From positions 992,001 through 1,056,000 of the forward strand of contig NC_064673.1 of the NCBI RefSeq assembly GCF_023278565.1: a DNA stretch of 64,000 bases, written 5' to 3'. Of the stretch, positions 12,638 through 25,814 are shown piece by piece. The position numbers were made by a program, and so were the translations under genes. The notes under the pieces are model-generated. The model did not search any database. It had not been told where the DNA came from and worked only from the letters and a program-made list of their open reading frames with translations. The DNA comes from Colletotrichum lupini. Taxonomy: Eukaryota; Ascomycota; Sordariomycetes; Glomerellales; Glomerellaceae. Position 1 is the first letter of the stretch, and each line of letters begins with the position of its first letter.

Positions 12638-15600
12638 TGTGTGTGATCGCAACGAGGATTCTGGCGATGTATACGCGGTGTTGTTGTTTAGTAGAGGAAA
12701 TACTGCGGTCGGGCAGTTGCGGATGGGAGGTGTCGTGTGATGGTGGAGTTGCTAGAAAGCTACCTTGTTTGCGTTTCAAGAAATCGAAGCTTGGGTGGGA
12801 TGGAAGAGAGTAGCTTTGGTAAGAAGCAAGTGGCAGAAGCTTTGGGGTATTGAGAAGTTCTTGAGATGTAGAAAAAGGGTTGTAGGTAGGTAGGAGGAGA
12901 AGAGAGGAAGGCCAGGTGTTTTTGTTGCAATGATGTGTGTAGCCTGTAGGTAAGGTAGGTCTGGAAGCTCAGGCAGAGGTGTAAACCGGAAAGGTGAGGG
13001 CGTGTGTTTGTGATTGTGTGGGTGGGTAAGGTCCAGGTGGGTGCAAGACCGGCAGCAGGAGGTGGAAGGTCAGGGAAAAAAGCACAGGCAAGGAAGGGGG
13101 GAGAGGGAAAAAAAAAGACTTTGTGTGTGAGAGAGGTGGCTCGGTTGGTAGGAAGGTAAGGTACGAATATTGGCAGTGCTGCTACTGCTTCTTCTGCTGG
13201 TGGTGCTGCTGCTGGGTGGCAGTGATGTAAATGAAGATCAAGAAGAAAGGAGCACCGCAGAGCCCACTGGGAGCGTCCGTGCCAACGCCGGGCAGGCCAG
13301 GCTTGCCAGGACAAGCCCAGGGCGGCGGCGGGCCAGCCAGCGGGAGCAAAGGATACCTCAAGAAGCAAAGCAACAGCGACAGGACTAAGGTACTGCGTAA
13401 GAAATGACCCGAGAAGGAGCAATGGGAAACTCCATCAGTCCGTCACCTCCGTCCCGTCTGGGAATTTGGCAAGAGGCAGTGACGCTGTTTTCTCCCAAAC
13501 AGGACCTACTAGCCGGGAAAAGACCCACGTAGAGGAGCTTTCTCTCCCTTATTTCACACTCCCGTCAAAGATACCCCGTAGTACTGCTCGTCCTACACCA
13601 TTTCCTACACCACCAGTACTCCGTATACGAACACCTACTCAAGGTATCGCACTGCAGCACGAATACCAATGACTGCATGGTGGAGAGAGAGAGAGACTGG
13701 CGAGCACACGCAGCAGTAGCACGCAGCATACAGACGGGGAACGACAAAAAGAAAAAGAGGGGCGGCGGGTCGGGGTGTGGCTAGTGCCCGTCAAGTTGCT
13801 GCGTACTGCGTAGGTACTGCGTGCCCAGCTTGGTTTCCGACCTGTGATGACGCAAAAGCTATGCCACAGCAACCAATCGCTCGGTACCTACGGACTACCT
13901 CTCTAGGCGCCCCCCAAGACGCGCTCCGAGGGGCTCTGCCGCCATACAATCGCTACGCCGTGTCCGCCAATGACGAAGTATCATGTCAGTCTTCCCTCCG
14001 TCTTTGGCGTCATCCCACTGCGTAGCGTCCCTCGTTGGCCGCTAGTTATGCAGCAGGCATGTGACGTGCTCCTGCATTTTCCTCTCTCTTCCTCCCATTG
14101 CTGCCAGCCTTCCTTCCTGCTCACAGAGGTCTAGAATTAGCTGCCCACTAGGTATTCTACACTACCTAATGACTGCAGCGGCTGAAGCGACCGGGGATCA
14201 CCTCAAAATCCTGGAAATCCTGAAACCATGGCATCTCGCTGATATCTGATGCAAGCTGCCCGCCACCCTCCTCTCTCTCAGTCTCTTCACCTTTGCGCCA
14301 GGCCGTTCGTTGTGTCCTCATTACCGTGCCACAACTGCAGACGGGCCACGCACGCAAGCCACCGTGATTCCCGTTCCAGGTTACGTCGTTACCAAAGACG
14401 CCAGCCTGTTCATTCACCCAACCCTCCTCTCGTGGCACATTACCCAAAGAGGTTGGAGAAGCATACCTACTACTGCGTACTCACTTTTGTTACTTTTGGT
14501 ACCCACGATGATCGAGCCTGGTCCTAGCTTCACAAGCAACACACAAGCTACCCACTCCCTAGCGCCGCCGTGTGGCCCCTCCACTTTCAGCCCCTCCACC
14601 ACTCCCAAGCAACCACAAGAAGAAAAAACTCACGATATCACTTCGACCCTCCCGTACATTACAACTTCAAAGAGCCTTCTTATCCGTTGCTCAGACGCCC
14701 AACCTTTGGATCCAGGACATCCCCGAGCACATCTGAAAGCTGACGACCTGCCAGCACATCACTTATAGCCTCTGAGATACGACAGCTAGGGCTTCCTTGA
14801 CTTCATTGTGATCCCCGCCGCCAGCAACGCTCACACGCCAGCTCACCGTTGCAAATGAAGCTACAGCCATCAGACGAACCCATCTTTTCCATTCCTTGCC
14901 ATTCAAGCACAGGCAAGCCACAAAACAACATCAGTCGTAGCTCGCACCGGCCGTCCGTCCTCCCTACCGCGCCGGCCGTGAATCGGACCTAAACGCCCGG
15001 TCTTTGCGGCACGTGCCCCAGCTCCCCCAGCTACCCTTCTCTACTACACGTGCCAAACGCTGCCACCGGACCCTGACAAGACGATGGGTTTCGACAGAAA
15101 CCATGTTCTTTACTTTGTCACTCGACACTTGACATGTCTTTTTTTCCAAGTGACAAGTCAACACTAGAGCCAAGGTATCCTTCTTCACGGGACCACATGT
15201 ACCACTTTTGTAATCTACCTTACACAGTAAGGTAGTCGTGGCCGCTGCATCTATCCAGCCGAACAAAAGGGCTTACAAAAACCCTCCCACGCGAGCGAGA
15301 ATGTCTCGGTCAAAACACACACCACCACCACCACCAAACGGAAAGAGAAAAAAAAACGCTGACCAGAGCGTCGATATTCTCCATCACCAAAAGTGACCCA
15401 TCAGTCTCTCAGACAACGAATATCAGAAGAGAAGGAAAAAAGAAAAAAAAAAAGATAAGTAAACAGAGCGTCGAAATCCACTCTTACCACGGCAACATGC
15501 ACGCCGAACCAGCAACATCCCAGCTTTTTTTTTTTTTTCTTAGGGTAAGTGTATAAAGTACATCAGTCTCCTGCGCCACGGCCATCACATGTGAAAACGA

Positions 15601-16561
15601 CACCATCCCCACCATCGCAGCACCGCACCGCCACACTTTGGAGGTGTGGTCCCGAGCACAGACAGAACAGATACCCAACTCACGACATGGGTCACCCGAA
15701 AAGCCAAGCAAACCCAAAACTGCTGCAGATGCAACATCAAGGACCCACGATGTTGCCGAAACGGGTCAAAAGAAAAAGGGGTTCGCCTTTTCCAGTCCCC
15801 ATCCCACCCCGTGGGCATGGGCATGGGGGGTGTTGAACTCACAGACCACTGATAAGGGTAGCTTTGCGCTTTTACAGCTCTACTTTCCAGATGCTATGGA
15901 GATCGCCTTGTAGCTAATCTACTCAGGAGAGGACACATTGGCAGTCACTTTGCAGCGTATCGTGGATTGATTCATGGTATTGATTGATTATCCCTTCATG
16001 ACTCTGAATTTCTTTCCCACTGGTATTCTGATACTATCTGTATTTTGACAAAAAGGGGTCCTGCTCCTCCGATAAAACCTCCAAATCCCTCTCTGCTCAT
16101 GAGGGGGGAAGGAGGGGAGAGAGGATTTTGAAAACAAACAAATGGGGCCGGCGGACATCCCTAGTTTCATAAAGGGCGGAGACGATAATCCGTCCGCTCC
16201 CGCCGTCGGGGTCTGGAAAGTGCCCTTTCTTCAACTCCGATGCCATGAATGGTATGAATGGAATAATAAAAATCAGTAAACAGTCTAGAATGCCAATGCC
16301 GTGCAATGGGTTGTGTTTCGAAAAGAAGAAGAAAAAGAATGCTCCTCCAGGCGTGGAGCAGGCCTACTTCCACAGATGCAAAAAGCCGCCATCTTGCCCT
16401 GTCTTTCCGAATGCAGTGATGAAGGTGTGACAAGCAGACGGGCCTGGTACCCGTTGCAAGAACCAGAATGCAAAATAATCTAGATGCTCCGAATGCTCCT
16501 CTAATTTTGTTGTGGTTTGGAACGCCGATGTGATCATGAAAGAGGTCGAACAGGGTCCTGG
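12638..16561. other. Long intergenic region (3.9 kb), no gene seen
   Basis: Separates two minus-strand genes, so it should hold the reticulon promoter (near 12.6-13.5 kb) and the TBC gene's 3' end (near 16.5 kb). The middle is CT- and CA-rich on the + strand, with a CCA run near 15322 and several A or T tracts (15351, 15451, 15528). GGTAAGGTAC-like motifs occur at about 12950 and 13154, and TACTCCGTA at 13617-13625. Open frames here (for example 14310-14768 and 15549-15836) have low-complexity composition and no family features. A non-coding RNA or a fast-evolving gene cannot be excluded. Confidence 0.5.
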
Positions 16562-19500
16562 TTATCTCCTCCAACCCCAGAAGCCTCCCGCCGCGGGCGC
16601 GGGAGCTGCTGCGGCGGCTGCTGCTGCTGCTGGGGCGGGCGTCGGCGTGGTAGGCTTGACGGGCTTGACGGGCTCTGCCGCTGCTCCCGTGAGGCGACCA
16701 AATACGCCCATGGCCGCTGACGCTGCCGCTCCTGCCGCCGTTGCTGCAGGTTGTGCCTGTGCTGCCTCTCCAGTAACGAGGCTGTATGCCTTTCTTAAGC
16801 TCTCAAGCTTCTGTTTCGTCTCTTCGGCCTCTTGCCTGGCGATAGCTTCGGAAGTCTTGGCCTGCACGAGCTCCAACAGCAACGCCTCGTGCTGGTCATC
16901 CGTCGGTGGCGGAGCCGGCACGGGAGGCGGCGCCTGTGTAGCCGGTGGTGGCGTCGAGTCGTGAGGCTTCGGCATTGACGAGGAACGCTTGCTGAATATC
17001 GATCCAGCTTGGGACGGGGTTGACTTGCTCCTACCAAGCTTCAACTCTCTCAAGCCGCTCGCACCACTAGCAGAACTCTTCCTCACAGGCGAATCACCAT
17101 CGGGCTGAGTATTACTCTCCGCACCGGCGGCGGATGCCCGCGCTCTCATCGTGTGTATTTGCTTCTCCAGTCGCTGTTTGTCCTGGTGCAAGATGCGGGT
17201 ATGCGAGTGGGATTCCCGCACTTGATCCTTGAGTGTTGTAATTTCTTGTTCTAGGTCGTGCATTTTTCGGTTGTAGTCCTGAGACTGTGATACCGCGCTG
17301 GCGAGCTGGTCCTTGAGTTGCTGCAATTCCTGTTGCATTTGCGATTTGGATTCGCCTCTGGACATTCTGCGTTCGACGCCGCCGCCGGGATGGCGCCCAA
17401 ATCGTTCTTCGACATTATCGAGGAGTTGTGATAGGTCTCCTGGTGACGGGGTATCTTGCTCGCCTGTCTTGGCAGTGGACACATCTCCCTCGCCTCCCTC
17501 GCGTGCCTCATTTGCGGGGTCATCGGTCGCCTTGAGAGTATCGACGCTCGCATCGGTACCGACAGAGTCGTTGCTGGCCTTCTTGCGCAGACCGTCCAGT
17601 AGCGACCGGACGGCCTGCTTATCGTCCTCGCGCTGTTCCCGTTCCTTTTGGAGTTCGTTTGCGAGCGATGCATGGTTTCGTTGCAATTCGGTCAGTGCAG
17701 TGAGGAGGTCCTCGATCTGGTTGTGCAGTGCATTCTCCTTGTTGTTCTTGCCGCCATTGAAGGCCTTGCCGCCGCTAGGGATGGGCGTCGATTCGCGGAT
17801 GGATGCGCTGTCGGTGTTTGATGAATCTCGGGAGACGGTGGTGGCTTCGGTGGATGCAGAACTGAGAACGCTGACGGAGCTGGCTTCCATCGAATTGAGG
17901 GTGGAGGCCAGGCTCTGCTTCGATGTGCTCCTGCGCAGCATGCTCAAAGGCCGTGACGGAGCGGTGAGGCCCGGGCTGAGGGTGGAGGAGGACTTCGGGG
18001 AGATGATGGTGGAGGAAGCCCAAATGCGGCCGAGGAATCGGGAGGCTGCAGTGGTCACGTCGGAGGAACGCGCCGCATTAGCGCTAGCAATTTGCGCGTC
18101 TCTGTACCCCTGCTCCAACTGTAGCAATGTCTCTCTGGTGACAACGCCCGATAAACTGACAAAGTCCTGCACAAATTCATCTGCGTTGTAATGGTAGCAA
18201 TCCCACAGACCCCTCGAAAGGAGAAGTTGCATGACATCCTCGAGCTCGGTGCACGCTAAAATCCGGGCCTGATTCTTCTGCATCAGGGATAGGGCGACCC
18301 GCATCAGGGTCTCCGGGGCCCCCTCGGCAAAGATGACATCGTAGATGCGAAACAGCATCGGCAGGGGACATGTAACAGCAAAAAAGCTGAGGAACCATTG
18401 TGAAACGTACGCCGGATCGACTTGCAATTCCTCCAGATGGTTCGATACTGGTGTCATGTGCTCTCGAAGAAGCTCTCGAAACTGGTAGATGCGGACATGC
18501 AGTCCTGACAGGTCTGGCAGGAAACAGCTTCGCAGATCATATCGTTCCATCAATCTGCCCATCTCAACATGTTAGCCTCAACGTTGCATTTGCATTTGCA
18601 TCGAAACCTTGTTTTGCTTTTTCTCTCGGACCCCTTTTCCCAGGAAATCGGGTGAGGGGGGTCGGGCGGCTGGTCGGGTTTGCTTTTTGGGATTTTGACA
18701 CGTACCGGACTAAAACACAAAATGCCTGTTTATCGGGCATGTGCATCAAGAGAGGGCCAACAAGAAAAGCCAGCCCTTGACAGTAACCAATTTTCGTATC
18801 GTAGAGACTGAAGCATTTGAGAACCCGGCCGAGCATGCGTTGTCCGTCGCCCTCGGGGTCGCGAAACATGTCGACTCCAGGGAAACTCCGACCGAGGTCC
18901 TTGCCGATAATGGGCTCGTAGGGGCTCGACTCGCCCGTGAATCGCTCGTACTGCTCCTCGAGTGCGGAATCTCTTGCGCCTGCCATGCTTTGCCATACAA
19001 CGCCTCGTAGCGGAGGGGGGATGCCTTTGCGTATCTTGTTCGATAGAAGCGTTGGCAATCGAGCTGCCGTCTGTTGATAGTCCTTGACCAATGCGGCGTA
19101 AAACTCGAGATCGGTCATTGGTGGCGGCGGGAGCATCGAGTATCGCAATGCCGGTGGCGTTGGCCCGTGGACCATGTGTCGTAATTGTGCCATTGATGGC
19201 GGTCTCGGGCGATTGGAAGCGGCCACTTGTTCCACGGCTTGAACTTTGATGGTCTTGGGGTTCGTCGCCAACTTATCGTTTTCCTGCTCTAGCATGGCCA
19301 GCAACATGGCTGTAGACTAGGAACTGTGAGCCTCGACAAAGTTACTGTTGGAGTAGCCACAGCATGCACTTACTCTGTCTGTATCCGCGTCCCTAGGTTC
19401 TTGTGCTTCGGATTTCTGCAGTTCGTCCCAATTGACTTCCTCCTCGTCCTCTTCTTCAGCTTCGTCCACCACGGGCCTCTTAAATTCTATGGGCGTCTCG

Positions 19501-19967
19501 AGTAGGGTTCCCCTAGCTGGTAGTGAAGTGATGCGGTCTCCCTCTTCTTCGGCCTCGTCCTCGCAGTCCACAAGCTCGTCTTGAAGATTCCGAGTAGCGT
19601 TCGTAACAGGTAACGGCGTCGTAGGGTCGCTCGGTGGCGTGTTGTCGGTCTCGTCCTCTGGCTGATTCTGAGCCTTGACCTCTAGCGTCTCTGTCGGGAA
19701 GGGAAGCTTTTCAATCTTGACAGTGCTAGGTCTCCTCCTCGGGGGTGAATCGGGGCCAACATTGGTGTCGAGGGTCAGAGTAGGCGGCTCGGAAAGCCTG
19801 ACAGTGACCATGGAATCGTGGGCCAACATCTTGGGCGTCGTCTCCCGGTGGTCGTCGTCGTCTTGGTTGGCGTTGGCGTTGGCGGCAGCGGGTCTCGTGT
19901 CGGGTTTGGCATGCGTCAGCTCGGTGTTGTGGTCGACCTCATCCCGTTGCTGCAGCGCCAGGTCCAT
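16562..19967 (-). CDS. TBC-domain Rab GTPase-activating protein (Gyp5/EVI5-like)
   Basis: Stimulates GTP hydrolysis by Rab GTPases in vesicle traffic. Exons on minus: 19967-19374, 19316-18706, 18554-16562; 1,065 residues with frame kept (phases 0 and 2). Residues 1-198 are acidic and disordered-looking. The TBC domain runs from about 290 to 510 and carries both catalytic fingers: R341 in GKDLGRSFP and Q378 in GYCQG. Later TBC segments such as LPMLFRIYDVIFAEG and FELL-like helices follow in exon 3. The C-terminal half has coiled-coil sequence (IEDLLTALTELQRNHASL) and a Pro/Ala-rich end. This order of acidic N-end, TBC and coiled coil is that of yeast Gyp5/Gyl1 and animal EVI5, which act at Golgi-to-surface transport. 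The start is uncertain: the frame stays open about 45 bases upstream of 19967 without an ATG, so a further 5' exon is possible. Confidence 0.9.
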
Positions 19968-22231
19968 GGCCAGGCCGCCCGGCTGCTTGATTGGTGTTTT
20001 CGCAACAAGAAATCACAGTAGGGACTGGAATGTGGACTCGTCGAAGGTGATCCCACAGTATGCGTGTAGGACGGTCAACGACGACAAGTGCGCGCGGCCG
20101 TGGCCCTGTTTCCAAGACTCATAAACTCGCAGGCCAATCTCGTCTCTCGACAAGTTTCCCGAATTCGAGGCTCGATGTGGTTCAACGTTCTCGGTGGGCG
20201 GCTCGCGAGCCCAAAGACTGTCGCACCCAATGAATTGCGTACGGGGTAGGGGGGAGGAGGGCGAGCGGCAGGAGAATGAGTTGAAAAGCCACAAGCAATG
20301 CGGATGATCAGGGATGTGCACAAGGTTGGCAGCGGTAACACAGCAAGCAGAGAGAGCAAGACTCGGTGCGGGTGGTGGTTGTGTCCAACAAAGTGACTGG
20401 CTGGCTGCTGCTTGCTGCAACGGCGGGTGGGTGTGGCTTTGGGTCCCGAAATATCTCCTCCAACGGTTTCCTTGTTCAATGGAGAGCCAGGGGGTATCGA
20501 GTAACGAACGACACGGCAGCGCAGCAGCGGGAGGGGAAAAAAAGAAAACGGGGGGAATCCACAGATGGGCAGCCTCCTTGGAAGAGCCACGAGCGAAGTC
20601 GGGGGGAGGATGATGAGTAGGTAAGCCTGGGACAGTCGAGAGGGCAAAGGGCGAACTTTGAGGGATTGAATGGGAACTGGAGGGAGAACCGGGAGCTTGG
20701 AAGAGTCAACCTGGAAGAATCAAGAAAGGATTGGACGGCGACAGGAGGGGATTGAGATTGGGATTGGGCCTGCAGGCGTGTCAGTCAACTTGGTCAAGTG
20801 CTCCTGTGGTTATGTCGTTTCATCGAGGAGCCAAGGACGCTGAAACGCTGGGGTGGGCGGCCCAGGGTAGGTGGATGCCGATGGACTGGCAATTGCAGCC
20901 TCTCGAATCTCCTGGATAGCACTGTAATCCGTAGGTACTTCCTCCACTTGCACTTTGGATTTACTACTACATACAGGCCCTGTGCCACCGGGAGACGTGG
21001 ACTTGGGAAGGGGGAGGCGGTCACTGAAAGACACGAACGAGAGAAAGAGGCAGCCACAGCTGAGCAGTCAGGCAGTGGCAGTTCAGACGTTGCCAGGGCC
21101 AAAGAGTTCGCCTATTCTAGCGCGGATAGCTTGGGAAGCTCGAGTGTGGTTTAGCTAAGATCACCGCGGATACCAGGTGGCGTTTGTTTCCAAGCCCGGT
21201 CGATCCCCAAGGGCTTGGTGGCGGTTTTTTGGTGGTGGTGGTGTTGCAGTACGGAGCAGTGGTCTCACGGGGTAGTAAAAAAGTCTTGGTCTGATGAATA
21301 GGCACATAGGAAAGAATGCGGGATGTGCGACAGGGGGCAAGGCAGAGGGGTGATGATCAGATGAGATTGGGTTGCGTTGGCAATGGGGATTGGGCGAATC
21401 TCGACTGGTCTGGAATGAAGTGAGCGGTCAAAGGGGGACTCGGGAATCCATGCTGGGAAAAGGGAACTACGGATAGATGATACCTAGAGCCCTGCTGTGG
21501 CATGTTCTTGGAAAGAACATGCTTCCCTTTCTCCGTTTGAGTATGGAATTCAATGGTCACATCACAGGGCGGTCATGAGAGAAAGGGGGCTCGCAAACAA
21601 GATACTACCTATGCATGTACGAAGTGTGCCCACGGATGACTATTGCCTAGAATGCAGCTAGGCAGCCTCGGACGCCATGGAGGGAGTTGACAAACGATGC
21701 GATGCCCGGGTAAGAAGCGTTTTAATTGATGACAACGTTTTCATATGAACCGGATAGCAAGAGAGGGGAACTCAATTTCCCAAGGGGCGGGCACCGGGGG
21801 TAAGGGTTCACAAACGAAAAACCGCGAATCCCACGCGCTCATTCGCCCTCTTGTCTCTGACGTGTAACCCGGGACCTGTTTACATCACTTCGCCGCTCGT
21901 CGCTCGCCTACCTGGGTATCCGTACCTCGCTTGATCATGAACAGCATCAATTGTACCGAGTATGGCAATTCCTATCACCAAACCCCCTATTTCTAGCACC
22001 AACGGTCAAAAAGGATCAACACCGCCAACGAAACAAAGGACCAATAGCTATTTATCTGTTAGACCGTGGCTGGCCAGACCAACCCAAGAGAAAATACAAC
22101 AAATCATCTCGAAAGCTCGGACGAAATTAGCAGCAAAAAAAGGCACGCGTGGAAAAAAAAAAAAAGAAGCAGCCACTTTCTGCAAGGTACGGAACCGCTA
22201 GCACCCGTCAGCAATCCAATCACGGGCCATG

Positions 22232-22247
22232 CCCCCCCCCCCCCCCC
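22232..22247. repeat. Poly-C tract (16)
   Basis: A run of 16 cytosines in a spacer between two minus-strand genes. Confidence 0.9.
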
Positions 22248-22853
22248 TTCCTGCAGGCTGCAGCACACCTGCACAGAAACAAGCTTCCACGCGTGCTGCA
22301 CGACGGCAGGCACATTTCCGTCATCTCCCAACCCATCCTCCAGCCCAGAGTCCAACATCTACGAAGTAGAAGGCTGAATGACAAACGCTGGAATTAAACA
22401 CGCCGGCGGGGAGCTTCCGGGTTCCACTCTGTTCATCATTTCGTGATTTTTTTTTTCTCTTCCCTCCTCCCATTTGCCGGGTATTACCGAGTACCCAACC
22501 GCATCCACAAACGCCCAGCCCAACGAGCGGTCCAAGGGGGTCCTTCCTCGGCTTCAGCCTTCATGCTACAGTGACTTCACAGCATCCGTAAACCTGTTGG
22601 ATATCCACGATCCACAAGTGATGTACACTTCGTAGACAAGGCACGGTACGCATACACACAACATGCGTATCCGCGCAAGGTACAGAGAATGCCATCACTC
22701 CGTATCTCCGCTGCCTGAACTCTCAATATCGCCATCACGAGACTTTCTTGCATTTCCGAATTCCATGTACACACAGACACTACGGTTCAGATCCCGTAGC
22801 TTCCATCCAGAGTCTGCATATCCCAAATCCTTTTTCATAACGATGGGACAGCA

Positions 22854-22869
22854 GGGGGGGGGGGGGGGG
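22854..22869. repeat. Poly-G tract (16)
   Basis: A run of 16 guanines, about 600 bases from the 16-base C run in the same spacer and in the opposite strand sense. Confidence 0.9.
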
Positions 22870-23778
22870 CAGTGGCACCGTACCATAGCTCCAGCCCACG
22901 GCCCTTCGGAAAACCCACAGACGTGTAAGAGTATGCCATTCACTCGGGACAGACAGCGTCAGATACAAAACCTGCCGTGGCGCGGGATTATGAGGTTCCC
23001 CTTACACCACCTGCCTGTTGTCCTTGCGCAAGCCCCAAGCGCACCTCTCCATAGACTCTATAGATGGAGATATGTTGGTATCGAGAGATTATCGTATACA
23101 TAAGATATATCTCGATCTATCCTAATACGATCGTGAATATCATCCAAGTTAAGACAATTCGATGGTGTTGGCACATATGCCTCTCTCTCAATGATACACA
23201 TCCATGAATGACTTCATCGCGTTGTGTTAGTTAGTGTCTGTACAACCGCAACAAACCGCATAGAATGGCACGGCCGTCGATGAAGCTGTCTCGGTATCGG
23301 TTGTCACCGGCCCGAGTCAAAACATATCCGATCCTGGGGTCGCGAGGATCCAATAAGCACACACATCAGTGACAATTCACAAGACAACATAGCGCCTGCC
23401 CTTTGATTATCCAATCTTCAATTCGTCTCATCCACCTCTTTCGAGCCAATGTGCTTCCCCTATGCCGACCTATATAACACACAGTATGCCGCAACTCCAT
23501 CGGCTCCAAAGAGTATAGTCTATGCAAACTTGGCTGACGGCCTCCTCTAAATCCATCAAACGCCGCGCGATTGCACCTCGTACAGCTCCAAACGCAACAA
23601 AGTTTGTAGCGGACATCTCCAGCTATGGCTCTCCAACGTAGAGGGCGCCAGCGGGAGAACCCGCCACCCGCGCCAAAAACTGTGACTTATTTTTCTTTTA
23701 TACATCTCCCTAGGGTCCTGAACACCACCATGTTACCCAATGGCCGAGTCCGATCCATGCCGCTTCCTCACGCCTTGA

Positions 23779-25814
23779 TCATGATAGAGACATGCCCTGC
23801 TGCTGATGTGCTCCGGGCATGTTCTGCATCTGCATGGGCCGTTGAGCTTGAGCCATGGCGGGGCTCGCGTGGTGGCTCGGCGGCCGCTGACCTTGTCCCT
23901 GCTGCCCCGGTTGACCCTGAGGGCGGCCCGCGGCCTGGAACGGTGGCTCCTTCTTGGGGTCCGCATTTGGAAACAGCGCTTGAAGCTTTCTGTACAGCTC
24001 AGATAGGTATTTGGATCGTTCCTCGCGGTCTGTCATCGGGTCTGGATTGTTCTCGGGAATGTCGCCTGGCGGAGTTGAGTTTCGGATCTTGAGCGCCATA
24101 TTCAGTGGCGGGGAGGACAGGTAAGCGGGCGATGGAGGAACCTGGACGTTTCCCTTGCGATCGGCCAAAGCGGCTAGGTATGCGAGATTCGCTTGAAGTC
24201 GTCGCATGCAACTGTGAAGAAAAGTGTCAGTATTCCTTTGTTTTCCATCTCATGTCTGTCTTAGTGACTTACTGGCTGTAGTCCTGCTGAACCGACCCTT
24301 CTTCTTGGGTCGGTTTCCTCGCCTGATCTCCTTCTCCTGGTGTCTCTTTCTTCAACTCACTTAGCGTGTGTTGCAACTGCATCGACTCGAACAACAGCTC
24401 TTGATTGATCTCCAACAACAGTGAAAACCTCTCCTGTTCGCGGGACTCGCTGCCGGGACTAAGGGGCGTCGATACCGACGATGTGCCATTTGCAGTCGCG
24501 TTCTGGTTATGTTGAGGGAATGTCGGGGTCTGAGGGGTCGTCACGGACGCGATGGAAGCCGAGTGCTGGTGCGCTGACGCCGCAGGAGTCTGGCCATGTG
24601 ATTGAGGTTGCGATGTGGGATGGTGCTGCTGCTGTTGCTGTTGCGCGTGTTGTTGTTGTTGAGGCTGGTTTTGCTGATGTTGTTGTTGCTGTGCTTGCTG
24701 CTGTTGGTGTTGTTGCTGCTGCTGCTGTTGGTGTTGCTGTTGTTGCTGTTGATGTTGAGCTTGTTGTTGCTGATGCTGTTGTTGCTGGTTTTGCGATTGT
24801 GGCGGCTGCTGTTGCTGACCCTGCTGTTGCTGGTGATGTTGCTGGTTCTGCTGGTGTTGCTGCTGAGGGTTCTGGGGATGTTGAGGTTGGTGCTGCTGAT
24901 GCTGCTGTTGTTGCTGTTGCTGCATCGCATTGTTTGGAGAGCCTTGTCCACCTTGCGCCGCGCTCATCGGCCTCTGAGGTGTCGAGCCCAACTGCATGCC
25001 GCCTTGGTTTCCATGATTGCCTTGTCCCTGCCCTTGTTGGTGTTGTTGGTGTTGTTGTTGTTGCTGCTGCTGCTGTGCCTGCTGCGCTTGCATGCGCTGC
25101 TGCATCATCATCTGCTGCTGTTGTTGAGGCGTCATGCCCGCCGCATTCATCGGGAAGCCTTGCATTCCTCCAAAGTTGGGATGTTGACCGCCCGGCGCGG
25201 GCATGTTGCCGCCGTATGGATTGCCCTGGTAAGGGTTTTGGAAGCCCACTGGTAGAGACATTGATGTTAGCAAACGCGTGTTCCCATGGATAGATGCTGG
25301 AAGATGCTGTGGTGCCATGTCGTTTGGCGGGTGTCCGTTGACGATGATGATGACTATGGTGACGGAGTGACTGCGAGACAGACGCGATCGCGTGGCACCA
25401 CGATCTTTGTCTCGATCATCGACGGGCAATACATGCTGCCACGAGGCAGCATCAGAGGGCGTGACGCAGATACGAGACTCTCTGACCGATGGCGAGACGT
25501 GGACACACACACGGGCAAAGACAGGGCAAGGAAGGGGGGAGCTCACTCTGACCATTGGCAGCCATGTGTGGCATGCCGGCGTTCTGCATCATGCCTGCAG
25601 GGCCAGCGCCCGACATCATGGCGGGATTGGGACCGCCGACGAAGCCGGGCTGGCCTCCGGGCATACCAGCGAATTGATTAGGGTTGTACATCATCTGCTG
25701 GCCCGGCTGGGTTGGGACAGAGCCTGGCTGCATGTGAGGGTTCTGGTTTGGAGGTGGGGCGCTGGTGTTGAAGTTCGGAGGGACATTGGAGAAGCCGTAG
25801 CCGGGAGCGTACAT
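23779..25814 (-). CDS. SSXT (SS18-like) domain transcription coactivator, Q-rich
   Basis: Probable SWI/SNF-associated coactivator. Minus-strand exons 25814-25547, 25248-24273, 24211-23779; 558 residues with frame kept (phases 1 and 2). The N-terminal 120 residues are Gly/Met/Asn/Pro-rich (MYAPGYGFSNVPP...). About residues 125-315 are dominated by Gln with His, Ala, Pro and Asn. The SSXT-like helices follow at about 360-430: LLLEINQELLFESMQLQHTL, then after the last intron HCMRRLQANLAYLAALADRK, which resembles the SS18 segment ending in NLVYLATIAD. The tail is Gln/Pro/Met-rich. SS18/SSXT proteins join SWI/SNF remodelers through this domain; assignment here is by motif resemblance. The last intron splits the domain and its short helix only reads correctly when spliced, which supports the model. 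Length polymorphism in the Q tract is likely. Confidence 0.85.
24600..25130 (-). repeat. CAG/CAA trinucleotide-rich polyglutamine coding tract
   Basis: Within the SSXT gene, the minus strand is made largely of CAG and CAA codons interrupted by His, Asn, Ala and Pro codons. The mixture of two Gln codons, rather than a pure repeat, suggests selection for the amino acid and limits slippage. The opposite strand reads as long Leu-rich or Val/Ala-rich open frames, which are artefacts of the repeat. Confidence 0.9.

Larger units (their letters stand above)
19968..23778. other. Long intergenic region (3.8 kb), no gene seen
   Basis: Contains the 5' side of the TBC gene, possibly an unrecognised first exon within 20000-20700, and the 3' side of the SSXT gene. 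No other coding content is convincing. It has 16-base C and G homopolymers at 22232-22247 and 22854-22869, and purine-rich + strand sequence at 20500-21100. Confidence 0.5.

Noticed and set aside
15300..15345. CCA repeats as a CRISPR-like or minisatellite array
   Set aside because: Only a short trinucleotide run without spacers or longer repeat units.
17313..18191. 292-codon plus-strand frame inside the TBC gene
   Set aside because: Ser/Arg-rich antisense shadow without domains; the minus-strand frame holds the TBC motifs and coiled coil.
24602..25255. 217-codon Leu-rich and 270-codon Val/Ala-rich plus-strand frames
   Set aside because: They are the reverse complement of the CAG/CAA-rich Gln tract and have no other features.
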